Source: Actinomadura sp. J1-007 (GTDB lineage Bacteria > Actinomycetota > Actinomycetes > Streptosporangiales > Streptosporangiaceae). From it: a stretch of DNA of 64,000 bases. A model generated the notes under the pieces. It saw only the letters and a list, made by a program, of their open reading frames with translations. It made no database searches and had not been told where the DNA came from. Location: the NCBI RefSeq assembly GCF_009793335.1, contig NZ_WING01000003.1:806001-870000 (forward strand), given 5' to 3'. Shown piece by piece: positions 33,985-43,608 of the stretch (within the stretch, counting starts at the first letter, position 1; every line of letters begins with the position of its first letter). A program made the position numbers and the translations under genes.

Positions 33985-36900
33985 TCAGGCGGTCGCGGGC
34001 GGCGCGGCGGCGAGCACGGACGTGCGGCCGGAGACCGCCAGCGCGTCGGCCGCCAGGCACTCGCGCAGGGGGTTCGCGCTCCTGCCGTCCCGGACGTACG
34101 CCGCGGCGGCGGGGACGGCGGTCAGCGCGCCGAGCGCCGCGAGGCCGAGCAGCGTCGCGGGCCACCCGGCGCGCTCGGCGCACGTCACGAGCGTCAGCAC
34201 GAAGTCGTACCCGGACAGGTAGACCAGGCTCCCGAGCGCGAGCGGGACGTTCACCGGGGTCTCCAGGGCGAGGTGCCTGCGCAGCAGCCACCAGCGGACG
34301 GGCAGCGCGGCGAGCAGGCCCGCCGTGAGCACCGCCACGGCCCAGCTCGCCAGGAGCGGGCCGGTCGGCCACGTGCCCGCGATGGTCGCGACCGCGCGGA
34401 ACGTCCCGACGAGCGCGATGAGCGCGACGGACGCCGCCGCGCCGACCCGGGCGGTCCACCAGAGCCACGCCGAGGGGCGGGGCGCCTGCCGGACGGTGCG
34501 CCACGTCCCCGGGTCGAGGTGCGGCTTCTCGAACACGCCGAGGATGGTGGCCAGCAGCGTGGCCTGGACGGGCCAGCGCAGTGCCTCGATCGTCCGCCGG
34601 TCGTCCGCGGGCAGGTCGTTGATCGCGAACAGCTCGGCGCGCAGCGCGGCGACGGCGGCGCCGGGCGCGGTGACCAGCACCTCCGGCGTCGTCAGCACGC
34701 GCGGCCCGATCCCGGTCGCCCTGGTCAGGCCGGGCCGCTGGCGGTGCGCCTCGTCCAGCACGTCCTGCGCCAGCGGGTCGAGGCGGCTGTGCTGGACGAG
34801 CGCGAACAGGATCCGGTGGGCCGAGGCGCTGATGCCCGCGACGGGCAGCCCGACGCGGGTGTCGATCGTCCCGGCGTCGGCGGGCACGTCGAGGGGGCGG
34901 AGCGGGCCGCCGTTGCGGCCGCCGTCGATCAGGTACGCGATCCGTCCGGCGATCTGGGGCAGGGCGCCGTCGTCCGGACCGGCGAACGGGGCCCAGATCC
35001 AGGGGTACCACCAGTTCTCGGGGCCGAGCGGCGGATCGGCGGGCGCGGCGAGGCCGGGCTCGCCGCGTAGCGCCTCCTCGACGTCGGGGTACGGGAGCAG
35101 CGCGGCGAGCCGCCAGGCGGCGCGGGTCGCGGTCGGCGCGGCGTGCCACAGCAGGCCGGCGAGCCGCTGCGCCGCCGCCGGGGTCGCGACGCCCGCGAGC
35201 GCGTCCACGGCCCACAGCGCGCCGTCCAGCGCCGCCGCGCTCAGCGCCTCGACGGCGGGCTCGCCCATCTCCCGCAGGCACGCCTGGACGACCGGCGACC
35301 CGTCCGCGTGCGCCGCGAGGTAGTCGGCCGCCTCGGGGCGGCCCGACGCCGACAGCGCCGACAGCGCGGCCTCGCGCGCGGCGGGCGGGCCCTGCTCGGC
35401 GGTGCCGGTGAGCAGCTCCAGCACGGCGTTGCCGCGCGGGCGGCCGTCGGCGGCGACCGCGGCGAACGCCCGCCAGACCGCTCCCCCGGCGGCGTCGATG
35501 GACGCCAGGCAGGAGGCGATGACCTCCGCCCCGAACGCGGCGTCGATCCGCGCGGCGTCGGCGAGGCACTCCAGGGCGAGCACGCGGTGCCGCGTGCCGT
35601 CCATCGCGAAGACCGCGCGGACGACCTCCGTGCAGTCGGCGCTGCCTTCCGCGCACCACAGCCGCACGGTGTCGCGCCACGAGTCGGGGTCGGCGGTGTA
35701 GCGGCCGAGCAGGCCGTCGACGTCGCGGGCGAGCGCCTGCGCGGCCAGGAACTCCTGGAGGGTGAGGTGCGGGAAGCGGAACCGCGAGCCCGCCTCGTCG
35801 GCCCGTTCGAGGAGCTGGCTGCGGTCGATGATCTCGTCCAGCAGCGGGTCCACGTGCTCGGGGCCGAGGTTCAGGGTGGAGGCGAGCAGCTCGGCGGTGA
35901 TGGCGATGAGCCGGGCGCGGCCGATCGTGAGGCGGTCGCCGTCCACCTGCTCCTGGACGGCGAGCGCGACCCGCTGGAGGACGGCGAGCTTGTCGGACGG
36001 CTTGTAGACCGAGGTGATCGGGCGGCCCATCACCCGGTCGCGGGCGAGCAGGTGGGAGATCGCCCGCTGGTAGAACTCGGGCCGCGAGTTCGGCAGCGTC
36101 CCGCCGACCGGGTCGAGGCTGCCGGTCTGGAGGTGCGCGATGATCGTCAGCAGCAGCGGGTTGCGGGCGAGGCGGATCAGCGGCGCGCTGCGGCGCAGCG
36201 TCCCGAACACGCGGTCGGCGTCGGTGGCGGCCCCGATCCCCGGCCAGTGCCACAGGAACCGGCGGATGGACGCGTCGTCGAGCGGCGCCACCCGCACGAC
36301 GTGCCCGAACTCGGGCGCCAGCTCCCCGTAGTACGCGGCGTTGCGGCACGTCACGATCATCTGGCAGTCGGGGTAGGACGCGGCGAAGTCGCGCAGGGCG
36401 AGCACGACCCGGTCGTGGTCGTCGCGGCTCACCTCGTCCAGCCCGTCGAACAGCAGCCGCAGCCGCCCCTCCTCCAGGGCCCGCGCGACGAACGCGCGGA
36501 CGCGGCCGGCCGCCCGGGTGCGCGGGCGGCACAGCTCCTCCACCACGAGCGAGACGAGGTCGGCGCCGCCCGTCGCCCCGTCGCCGTCGCCGTCGCCGCC
36601 GGCGGCCGTCGCCGCGCCCGAGTAGCGGTGCAGCTCGATGAGCACGGGCAGGCGGCCCCGGTCCCGGTCGGCGGCCCACAGCAGCATGGAGTTCTTGAGC
36701 AGCAGCGACTTGCCCGCGCCGGCGGGGCCGAGCACGACCGTGCGGGTCTCGCCGCGGATCCGCTCGTAGATGTCCTCGCGGCGGCCCGCGTGGTCGTACT
36801 GGAGCGGGACGTAGACCTCGCGGATGTCGATCGTGCCGCTCTCGCCGAACCCGATGGAGTGCGTCGCGTACCGCGCCTGGACGGCCCGCCGGTAGCGCTT

Positions 36901-37083
36901 GTAGCGGCGGCCGAGCGGGGACGGGCGGCGGCCGGCCAGCCGGGCGAGGCCGTCGGGGGTACGGGAGGCGAGCGTGTCGATCAGCTTCCCGAAGTACAGC
37001 TTGGCCGCCCACAGCGACACGGCCAGCACCGCCGTGCCGCCCAGCCCGTACGGCAGCAGCTTCAGCAGCGGGTCCGCGGCCAT
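33985..37083 (-). CDS. Membrane-anchored NACHT-family STAND ATPase with HEAT-like repeats
   Basis: A 1032-residue protein. One N-terminal helix (about 11-30) anchors it. The NTPase core has Walker A GPAGAGKS (119-126) and Walker B LRLLFDGLDEV (208-218), the NACHT form with D-G-L-D-E; IVTCRNAAYYG is the sensor segment. HLTLQEFLAAQAL (about 440) is the winged-helix HLTFQE motif. HEAT-like helical repeats fill about 500-750 (ALSALSASGRPEAADYLAAH). About four helices occupy 880-1015. ATG 37083 follows GTGAGG; the open frame upstream is non-coding. Bacterial NACHT proteins are often antiphage; no nuclease or protease effector domain is visible, so the membrane parts may be the effector (inference). 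Confidence 0.9.
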   Translation of the reverse strand: MAADPLLKLLPYGLGGTAVLAVSLWAAKLYFGKLIDTLASRTPDGLARLAGRRPSPLGRRYKRYRRAVQARYATHSIGFGESGTIDIREVYVPLQYDHAGRREDIYERIRGETRTVVLGPAGAGKSLLLKNSMLLWAADRDRGRLPVLIELHRYSGAATAAGGDGDGDGATGGADLVSLVVEELCRPRTRAAGRVRAFVARALEEGRLRLLFDGLDEVSRDDHDRVVLALRDFAASYPDCQMIVTCRNAAYYGELAPEFGHVVRVAPLDDASIRRFLWHWPGIGAATDADRVFGTLRRSAPLIRLARNPLLLTIIAHLQTGSLDPVGGTLPNSRPEFYQRAISHLLARDRVMGRPITSVYKPSDKLAVLQRVALAVQEQVDGDRLTIGRARLIAITAELLASTLNLGPEHVDPLLDEIIDRSQLLERADEAGSRFRFPHLTLQEFLAAQALARDVDGLLGRYTADPDSWRDTVRLWCAEGSADCTEVVRAVFAMDGTRHRVLALECLADAARIDAAFGAEVIASCLASIDAAGGAVWRAFAAVAADGRPRGNAVLELLTGTAEQGPPAAREAALSALSASGRPEAADYLAAHADGSPVVQACLREMGEPAVEALSAAALDGALWAVDALAGVATPAAAQRLAGLLWHAAPTATRAAWRLAALLPYPDVEEALRGEPGLAAPADPPLGPENWWYPWIWAPFAGPDDGALPQIAGRIAYLIDGGRNGGPLRPLDVPADAGTIDTRVGLPVAGISASAHRILFALVQHSRLDPLAQDVLDEAHRQRPGLTRATGIGPRVLTTPEVLVTAPGAAVAALRAELFAINDLPADDRRTIEALRWPVQATLLATILGVFEKPHLDPGTWRTVRQAPRPSAWLWWTARVGAAASVALIALVGTFRAVATIAGTWPTGPLLASWAVAVLTAGLLAALPVRWWLLRRHLALETPVNVPLALGSLVYLSGYDFVLTLVTCAERAGWPATLLGLAALGALTAVPAAAAYVRDGRSANPLRECLAADALAVSGRTSVLAAAPPATA

Positions 37084-37223
37084 CGCCTCACGATAGGCGC
37101 GCCGATCCCGCATACCAGTGCACATGGCACAGACCGGACACCGCCTCCGGACGGGAATCGGAGCCGGACGGCGGCACGGCGGCACCGGCGAGAGCGGACG
37201 TGCCGGGCGCTTCCGGCCCGGTG

Positions 37224-37853
37224 TCAGCGGCGGTCGGGCGGAGGCGGCGCGGTGAGCCCGGCGGTGACGAACGCGATGACGGTCGCGGTCTCGGGATAGG
37301 TCCCGGCTCGGGCGGAGGCGGGGGCCTGGGGGCGCCCGTAGACCTCCAGCAGGAGGGTGAACGCCAGGCGCCACCGTTCGGCGACCTCGCGGGCCGACAG
37401 CTCGGGCAGCGCGCGGCCGAGCATCACCTCGAACGGCGCCGAGCCGAACCAGGCGGACGCGCTCGGCAGCCGCCACGACGGCAGCACGGAGCGGGCGAGC
37501 AGGGTGCAGAGCATCCGGCCCTTCTCGGTGCTCGTCAGCTCCTCGAACGGCTCGACGATCGCGGCGACCAGCTCGCCGATCGGGAACGGCTCGCCCGTCT
37601 CGGCCCCGCGCCGGGACCGTCCGGCGAGGTCCTCCAGGCGGTCCTCCCAGTAGGGCCGCAGGTCCTGTTCGAGGAGGGCCGCGATCAGGCCCTCCTTCGC
37701 GCCGAAGTGGTAGTGCACGGCGCCGGGGTTGAGGCCCGCCGCGGCGTTGATCGCCCGGACCGACACCCGGTCGGCGCCCTTCTCCAGGAAGAGCCGTTCG
37801 GCCGCGGCGAGCAGCCGGTCCCTGGTGCCCTCGGTCGTCGTCTCGTCGGCCAT
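37224..37853 (-). CDS. TetR-family regulator
   Basis: A 209-residue repressor. The HTH is VSVRAINAAAGLNPGAVHYHFGAK. The effector domain contains LVAAIVEPFEELTSTEKGRMLC and ends in a Pro-rich tail. ATG 37853 lies 35 bp from a perfect 15-bp palindrome, and the SDR and Old Yellow Enzyme genes are divergent. It therefore likely represses that operon and itself, released by a reductase substrate such as an enone or quinone (inference). Confidence 0.92.
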   Translation of the reverse strand: MADETTTEGTRDRLLAAAERLFLEKGADRVSVRAINAAAGLNPGAVHYHFGAKEGLIAALLEQDLRPYWEDRLEDLAGRSRRGAETGEPFPIGELVAAIVEPFEELTSTEKGRMLCTLLARSVLPSWRLPSASAWFGSAPFEVMLGRALPELSAREVAERWRLAFTLLLEVYGRPQAPASARAGTYPETATVIAFVTAGLTAPPPPDRR

Positions 37854-37887
37854 CGGCCCATCCCATCACATATATTCCAAATAGGCA

Positions 37888-37902
37888 TCAATCAGTGATT
37901 GA
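37888..37902. promoter_or_regulatory. Perfect palindrome TCAATCAGTGATTGA
   Basis: Seven-base arms around a central G, midway between the divergent TetR and SDR starts and overlapping an AT-rich promoter region. Typical TetR operator geometry. Confidence 0.8.
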
Positions 37903-37963
37903 CTGGTGTATGCGGGCCTGCCCGGCGGGCGGGTCCCGGAACCACCACGCAAGGGAGGACAGC

Positions 37964-38791
37964 ATGGGAACCTTCGCCGTCACCGGGGCCGCGTCCGGCA
38001 TCGGCGCCGCCACCGCCCGGCTGCTGGAGGACGCGGGCCACACCGTCATCGGCGTCGACCTGCGGAACGCGCGGATCGAGGCCGACCTCGGGACGGCCGC
38101 GGGCCGCCGGGCCGCCGTGGACGGGATCCTGTCGGTCAGCGGCGGGACGCTCGACGGCGTCGCCGCGATCGCGGGCGTCGGCCCCGACCTGAAGGACGCC
38201 GGGGCCGTCATGTCGATCAACTACTTCGGCCCGGTGGCCCTGCTGGACGGGCTGCGGCCCGCGCTCGCCGCGACCGGCGCGGGCCGCGCCGTGGCGATCA
38301 GCTCCAACTCGGCGAGCACCGTCCCGCTCGTGGACGAGGAGCTCGCGGGCCTCGCGCTCGCCGGCGACGAGCACGCCGCCCGCGACCGGGCCCGCGCCGC
38401 GCAGGCCGGGCTCCCGCCGGAGCTGGCCGCGAGCGCGCCGAGCATCACCGCGTACGCCACGTCCAAGCTGGCGCTCGCCCGCTGGGTGCGGCGCACCGCC
38501 GTGACGCCCGCGTGGGCGCGCGAGGGCGTCCTGCTGAACGCCATCGCGCCCGGGGCCGTCCTGACCCCGCTCATGCGCGGCTCCACCGACGGCGCCGCCG
38601 ACCGCGACGTGGACGAGTTCCCGACGCCGATGCCGCTCGGCGTCTTCGGCGAGCCCGAGGACATCGCGTTCTGGGTGCACCAGTTCCTCCGGCCCGAGGC
38701 CCGGTTCGCGACGGGCGCCGTCCTGTTCGTCGACGGCGGGACGGACGCGGCCATGCGGCCCGACGGCTACCCGACCCCGATGACCTTCTGA
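37964..38791 (+). CDS. SDR oxidoreductase, 3-alpha-hydroxysteroid dehydrogenase-like
   Basis: A 275-residue short-chain dehydrogenase. The cofactor motif is TGAASGIG and Asp in IGVDLRN favours NAD. There is a shortened central region, then the catalytic YATSK with Ser in ISSNSAS. The long insertion between Ser and Tyr (VDEELAGLALAGDEHAARD) resembles 3-alpha-hydroxysteroid dehydrogenase/carbonyl reductases. ATG 37964 follows AAGGGAGG. The stop is 12 bp before the Old Yellow Enzyme homologue, so the two form an operon, likely reducing alicyclic or steroid-type substrates. Confidence 0.92.
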   Translation: MGTFAVTGAASGIGAATARLLEDAGHTVIGVDLRNARIEADLGTAAGRRAAVDGILSVSGGTLDGVAAIAGVGPDLKDAGAVMSINYFGPVALLDGLRPALAATGAGRAVAISSNSASTVPLVDEELAGLALAGDEHAARDRARAAQAGLPPELAASAPSITAYATSKLALARWVRRTAVTPAWAREGVLLNAIAPGAVLTPLMRGSTDGAADRDVDEFPTPMPLGVFGEPEDIAFWVHQFLRPEARFATGAVLFVDGGTDAAMRPDGYPTPMTF

Positions 38792-38803
38792 GCTGGAGAC
38801 GCG

Positions 38804-39988
38804 ATGGCGACCCCTGGGAAGAGCAGGACCGTTCCCGACGTGTTCGGGCCCGCCAGGCTGGGCCCGCTGACCCTGCGCAACCGGATCATCAAGTCCGCCA
38901 CGTTCGAGGGGAGGTGCCGCGGCGCGCTGGCCGGCGACGAGCTGGTCGAGTTCCACCGGCGGCACGCCGCGGGCGGGGTCGGCATGACGACGGTGGCGTA
39001 CTGCGCCGTCGCCCGCGAGGGGACGACCCAGTTCCACCAGATCTGGATGCGGCCCGAGGCCGTGCCGGGGCTGCGCCGCCTCACCGACGCCGTGCACGCC
39101 GAGGGCGCCGCCGCGTCCGCGCAGATCGGGCACGCGGGGCCGGTCGCGAACGCCCGCTCCAACGGCGTGCCCGCGCTCGGGCCCTCGCCGATGCTCAACC
39201 CGCAGAGCATGCGGAGGGTCCGCGCGGCGACCGCGGCCGACATCGCCCGGGTGACCGAGGCGCACGCGAACGCGGCGCGGCTGGCGATCGAGTCGGGCTT
39301 CGACGCGGTCGAGATCCACCTCGGCCACAACTACCTGGCCAGCTCGTTCCTCAGCCCGAGGGTCAACCGGCGCGAGGACGGGTACGGCGGGTCGCTCGCC
39401 AACCGCGCCAAGGTCGCGCGGGGCGTCGCGCGGGCGGTGCGGGACGCGGTCGGCGACCGGATCGCGATCCTCGCCAAGTTCAACATGGACGACGGCGTGC
39501 CCGGCGGGCTCTGGCTGGACGAGAGCCTGCGGGTGGCGGAGTGGCTGGAGGAGGACGGCTCGGTCGACGCGCTGGAGCTGACGGCCGGCAGCTCGCTGCT
39601 CAACCCGATGTACCTGTTCAAGGGGGACGCGCCGGTACGCGAGTTCGCCGCGGCGTTCCCGAGGCCGCAGCGGCTGGGCATCCGGCTCGTCGGGAAGCGG
39701 TTCATCCGGGACTACCCGTACGAGGACGCGTACCTGCTGAAAGACGCCCGGCAGTTCCGCGCGGCGCTGGACCTGCCGCTCGTCCTGCTCGGCGGCATCA
39801 CCGGCCGGCGGACGATGGACCTGGCGATGGCCGAGGGGTTCGAGTTCGTGGCGATGGCCCGCGCGCTGCTGCGCGAGCCCGACCTCGTCAACCGCGTCCA
39901 ACGGGACGCGGGCACGCCCTCCCTGTGCATCCACTGCAACAAGTGCATGCCGACGATCTTCAGCGGGACGCGCTGCGTCCTCACCTGA
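38804..39988 (+). CDS. NADH:flavin oxidoreductase / Old Yellow Enzyme family
   Basis: A 394-residue FMN-dependent ene-reductase-fold enzyme. The barrel start is PARLGPLTLRNRIIKSATFEG. SAQIGHAGP supplies substrate contacts, DAVEIHLGHNYLASSFLSP and NRREDGYGGSLANRAKV are the classic OYE blocks, and LLGGITGRRTM is the late phosphate-binding region. The C-terminal CIHCNKCMP resembles the Fe-S cluster Cys motif of the 2,4-dienoyl-CoA reductase subgroup, but the chain ends there without the extra domains. It is an operon partner of the SDR gene. Confidence 0.92.
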   Translation: MATPGKSRTVPDVFGPARLGPLTLRNRIIKSATFEGRCRGALAGDELVEFHRRHAAGGVGMTTVAYCAVAREGTTQFHQIWMRPEAVPGLRRLTDAVHAEGAAASAQIGHAGPVANARSNGVPALGPSPMLNPQSMRRVRAATAADIARVTEAHANAARLAIESGFDAVEIHLGHNYLASSFLSPRVNRREDGYGGSLANRAKVARGVARAVRDAVGDRIAILAKFNMDDGVPGGLWLDESLRVAEWLEEDGSVDALELTAGSSLLNPMYLFKGDAPVREFAAAFPRPQRLGIRLVGKRFIRDYPYEDAYLLKDARQFRAALDLPLVLLGGITGRRTMDLAMAEGFEFVAMARALLREPDLVNRVQRDAGTPSLCIHCNKCMPTIFSGTRCVLT

Positions 39989-40015
39989 CCAGCGGACCGG
40001 CGGACCCCTTCGCTG

Positions 40016-40363
40016 TCACGGGCGGTCGCCGCGGTCCCCCGGATCGCGCGGACGCGACGGCGCCGGACTCTCGTCGCGCGCGCCGTGGCAGCCGGGCAGC
40101 CGACCGGGCAGAAGGCGCTGGACCCGGCCCGACACCGGCGAGAACCAGGGGCGGCACGGGTCACCGCGGTGCGGGCGCTCGCGCCCGGCGGCGGGGAGCA
40201 GCATGCCGAGCGCGATGATCAGCAGCAGGACGGCCACGACGCGGCGGATCCGGCGCGCCCGCCCCGTGCCGCGGCCCCGCCCGGCGGCCCCCGCGGGCTC
40301 GCGGACGGGTTCGCGGACGGGACCGGGCGGGCGCGCCGGGCCCCGCTTCGGCGAGGAGGTCAT
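40016..40363 (-). CDS. Small single-pass membrane protein coupled to the RND transporter
   Basis: A 115-residue protein, not recognised. A basic Arg/Pro/Gly N terminus (SSPKRGPARPPGPVREP) is followed by one membrane helix (VVAVLLLIIALGMLLPAAG, about 43-61) and a Pro/Arg-rich outer part with two Cys. Its ATG overlaps the RND stop (ATGA), so it is translated with the transporter and may be a small accessory subunit (inference). The long frame upstream of this ATG is only a shadow of the RND gene. Coding status moderately supported. Confidence 0.6.
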   Translation of the reverse strand: MTSSPKRGPARPPGPVREPVREPAGAAGRGRGTGRARRIRRVVAVLLLIIALGMLLPAAGRERPHRGDPCRPWFSPVSGRVQRLLPGRLPGCHGARDESPAPSRPRDPGDRGDRP

Positions 40364-43300
40364 CCGACCGGCTGCGCCTCGGGGTCGCGTTCCGGCGCGT
40401 CCCCGGCGCCCCGGCGGCGGCGGAACCGGTCCTTGACGTCCTCCACGATGGTGTAGAGCGTCGGGATCAGCACGAGCGTGAGGACGGTCGAGGTCGTCAG
40501 CCCGCCGATGACGACGACGGCCAGCGGCCTGGAGATGAAGCCGCCCTCGCCGGTCAGGCCGAGCGCCATCGGGACGAGCGCGAACACCGTCGCGAGCGCG
40601 GTCATCAGCACCGGCCTGACGCGGTGCCGGCCGCCCTCCACGACCGCGTCCCGGGCGCTCATGCCCGCCTCCCGGTACTGCCGGACGAGGTCGAGCAGCA
40701 CGATCGCGTTGGTGACGACGATGCCGACGAGCATCAGCGCGCCGATCAGCGCGGGCAGGCCGAGCGGGGTCCCGGTCACCACCAGCAGCCCGATCGCGCC
40801 GGTCGCGGCGAACGGCACCGACACCAGCAGCGTCAGCGGGTGGACCAGGCTGCGGAACGTCCCGACCATCACCAGGTAGACGATGAGGATCGCGGCGCCG
40901 AGCGCGAGCGCGAGGTCGGCGAACGAGTCGTCCTGCTCCTCGCCCGTCCCGCCGACGTCGGTGGTGACGCCCTCCGGCAGCGGCAGCGCCTTGACGCGGC
41001 GCTCGATCGCGCCGTTCACCTTGCCGAGGTCGCCGCCGGTGACCTTGGCCTTCACGGTCACGGCGCGCCTGCCGTCGATCCGCGTCAGGGTGACCGGCGC
41101 GCGCTCCGTCGTGACGGCCGCCACCGCGCCGAGCCGGACGCTCCTGCCCGCCGGCGTCGGGATCTCCAGCGCCGCGAGCGTCCGCGCGTCGCCCTGCGGC
41201 GCGCCGCCGCCCGCCGCCCCGTCGCCTGCGGGCCGTCCACCGGAGCCTCCCGCGCCGACGCGCAGGACGACGTCGCCCTGGCGGCCTCCGAGGTCGGCCT
41301 TGGCGACCGGCTCGCCCTGCGTCGCCTGCGCGACGGCCTGGCCGACCTGAGTCTCGGTGAGGCCGAGCGCGGCGGCCTTGGCCGGGTCCACGCGGACCCG
41401 CAGCTCCTGCGCGGCCTCGCCGAGGTCGCTGCGCACGTCCGCGGTGCCGGACGTCTCCCGCATCACGCGGACCACCCGGTCGGCCGCCCCGCGCAGCGCC
41501 TGCTCGGGGACGGCCCCGGCGGCGAACACGGTGATCTCGGCCGTGCTCCCGCTGCCCTCGCCCTCGTCCACCGTGACGCGGCCCGCCGCGCCCTGGGCGC
41601 GCAGCCGGTCGCGGACACGGTTCTGGAGCGCCTCGGAGTCGGCGTCCTTCGTCAGCTCGACCGTGACGGTGGCGGTCCCGCCGCCGCTCGGGTCCTCGTC
41701 GGACGAGCCGACCTCGGCCCAGGAGTTCTTCACGTGGGGCAGGCCCCTGACGACGGCCTCGATCCGTCCGGACGCGGCCTCGGTCGCCTCCAGGCCGGTG
41801 CCCGGCGGCATCTCCTGCCTGACGGTGAACCGCCGTCCGCCGATGTCGTCCAGGAAGCTCGTCTTGAGCTGCGTGCCGAGGCCCGCCGTGAGCACGAACA
41901 CCGCGAGCGCCGCGCCCAGCGTCACCCACCGGCGCCGCACCGCGAACCGGATCACCGGGACGTACGCGCGCTGGAGCCGCCCGCTCCGCTCGCCGTCCTC
42001 GGCCTCGCGGCGGGACGCGGCGCGGGACGCGGCGGCGGGCGCCTTCAGGAACCAGTACGCCAGCACCGGGACGAGGGTCAGCGACACCAGCAGCGAGGCG
42101 AGCAGCGCGATCGTGACCGTCAGCGAGAACGAGGAGAACAGCGCCCCGACGATCCCGCCCGTGAACGCGATGGGCAGGAACACCGCGACGGTCGTCAGCG
42201 TCGAGGCGACCACGGCGCCCGCGACCTCGCGGACGCCGCCGAGGATCGCCGAGCGCTTCTCCTCCCCGTAGCCGAGGTGGCGCTTGATGTTCTCGATGAC
42301 CACGATCGAGTCGTCCACGACCCGCCCGATCGCGACGGTGAGCGCGCTCAGCGTCAGCAGGTTGAGCGAGAACCCGCCCGCGCCGAGGCCGATCAGCGCG
42401 ATCAGCAGCGACACCGGGATCGACACGAGCGTCACCAGCGTGGACCGCAGCGAGAACAGGAACACCAGGATGACCAGCGCCGAGAACGCCAGCCCGAGCA
42501 GGCCCTCGGTCGTCAGGTCGCCGATCGCCTCCTCGATCGCCGGGGCGCCGTCGAACACCGCGGTGAACGTCACGCCGCCGCCCATCGCCTTCGCCAGCGC
42601 GGGCAGCTCGTCCCGGACCCGGTGCGAGATCCCGACCGTGTTGCCGTCGGCGGCGGGCAGCACGCTGAGCGCGAGCGCCCGGCGCCCGCCGACCCGGATC
42701 AGCGACTCCGGCTCCTCGGGCCCGACCCGGACCGACGCCACGTCGCCCAGCCGCGCGGGACGCTCCGCGCCGACGAGCCGCAGGTCGCGGACCGCCTCGG
42801 CGGACGCCAGCGTCTCGCCGACCTGGACGGGCAGCGACAGCGCGCCGTTCCGGACGCTCCCGGCGGGCACCGGCACGCCCGCGCCCTTCAGCGCGTTCGC
42901 GACGGCCTCCGTGGTGCCGCCCGCGCGCCTCAGCCTCGCCGGGTCGACGTCCACCTCGATCCGGTCGTCGCGGGCGCCGTCCACCTTCACCTCGCGGACG
43001 CCCGCGAGCCCGGACAGCCGCGGCACCGCGACGCTCTCCAGCCGCCGGGCGAGGGCCTGCTGGTCGCCGGGGCCGGCGACGGTCAGCACGATCGCGGGCA
43101 GGTCCTCGGTCTTGAACCCCGCGACGGACGGCGTGACGCGTTCGGGCAGGTCAGGCTGGATCCGTGCGATCCGCTGCTGGAGCTCCGAGGTGGCCTTGTC
43201 GAGGTCCACGCCGAACTCGTAGGAGACCTGCACGCTGGAGACGCCCTTGGCGGAGACCGAGGTGACCTCGGTCTGGCGCTCGGCGCCCTTCACCGCGTCC

Positions 43301-43506
43301 TCGACCTTGCGCGTCAGCGCGGACTCCACGATCGCGGGGGCCGCCCCGGGGTAGGCGGTGGTGACGGTCAACGCCGGTTCGTTGATCGAGGGGAACAGCT
43401 CCCGCTTCAGCGACGTCGCGGTGAACGCGCCGAACAGCAGGACCCCCACGGCCGCGAGGGCGACCAGCGCCCTGTTCGCCAGGCTGAGCCGGGTCAGAAA
43501 GTTCAT
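40360..43506 (-). CDS. RND-family efflux transporter, HAE/SwrC-like
   Basis: A 1048-residue proton-driven exporter with 12 helices in two repeats, each with a large extracytoplasmic loop. The start FLTRLSLANRALVALAAVGVLL and LKRELFPSINEPALTV are typical of the AcrB superfamily. VAIGRVVDDSIVVIENI is the helix 4 motif with the paired Asp of proton relay. IDGRRAVTVKAKV and GLPALIGALMLVGIVVTNAI mark the second half. Gram-positive members such as SwrC work without an outer-membrane channel. It lies downstream of a NarL-type two-component pair on the same strand, 102 bp away, which may regulate it. Confidence 0.94.
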   Translation of the reverse strand: MNFLTRLSLANRALVALAAVGVLLFGAFTATSLKRELFPSINEPALTVTTAYPGAAPAIVESALTRKVEDAVKGAERQTEVTSVSAKGVSSVQVSYEFGVDLDKATSELQQRIARIQPDLPERVTPSVAGFKTEDLPAIVLTVAGPGDQQALARRLESVAVPRLSGLAGVREVKVDGARDDRIEVDVDPARLRRAGGTTEAVANALKGAGVPVPAGSVRNGALSLPVQVGETLASAEAVRDLRLVGAERPARLGDVASVRVGPEEPESLIRVGGRRALALSVLPAADGNTVGISHRVRDELPALAKAMGGGVTFTAVFDGAPAIEEAIGDLTTEGLLGLAFSALVILVFLFSLRSTLVTLVSIPVSLLIALIGLGAGGFSLNLLTLSALTVAIGRVVDDSIVVIENIKRHLGYGEEKRSAILGGVREVAGAVVASTLTTVAVFLPIAFTGGIVGALFSSFSLTVTIALLASLLVSLTLVPVLAYWFLKAPAAASRAASRREAEDGERSGRLQRAYVPVIRFAVRRRWVTLGAALAVFVLTAGLGTQLKTSFLDDIGGRRFTVRQEMPPGTGLEATEAASGRIEAVVRGLPHVKNSWAEVGSSDEDPSGGGTATVTVELTKDADSEALQNRVRDRLRAQGAAGRVTVDEGEGSGSTAEITVFAAGAVPEQALRGAADRVVRVMRETSGTADVRSDLGEAAQELRVRVDPAKAAALGLTETQVGQAVAQATQGEPVAKADLGGRQGDVVLRVGAGGSGGRPAGDGAAGGGAPQGDARTLAALEIPTPAGRSVRLGAVAAVTTERAPVTLTRIDGRRAVTVKAKVTGGDLGKVNGAIERRVKALPLPEGVTTDVGGTGEEQDDSFADLALALGAAILIVYLVMVGTFRSLVHPLTLLVSVPFAATGAIGLLVVTGTPLGLPALIGALMLVGIVVTNAIVLLDLVRQYREAGMSARDAVVEGGRHRVRPVLMTALATVFALVPMALGLTGEGGFISRPLAVVVIGGLTTSTVLTLVLIPTLYTIVEDVKDRFRRRRGAGDAPERDPEAQPVG

Positions 43507-43608
43507 GCCCCAACGGTTTCGCCTGATCGGACGGGTTTCGTCGTCCGCGCGGACGCTTTGCGACCGTGCCCGCGGGACGACGCGCCCCCGCGGGCTGGGA
43601 CCGTGTTC

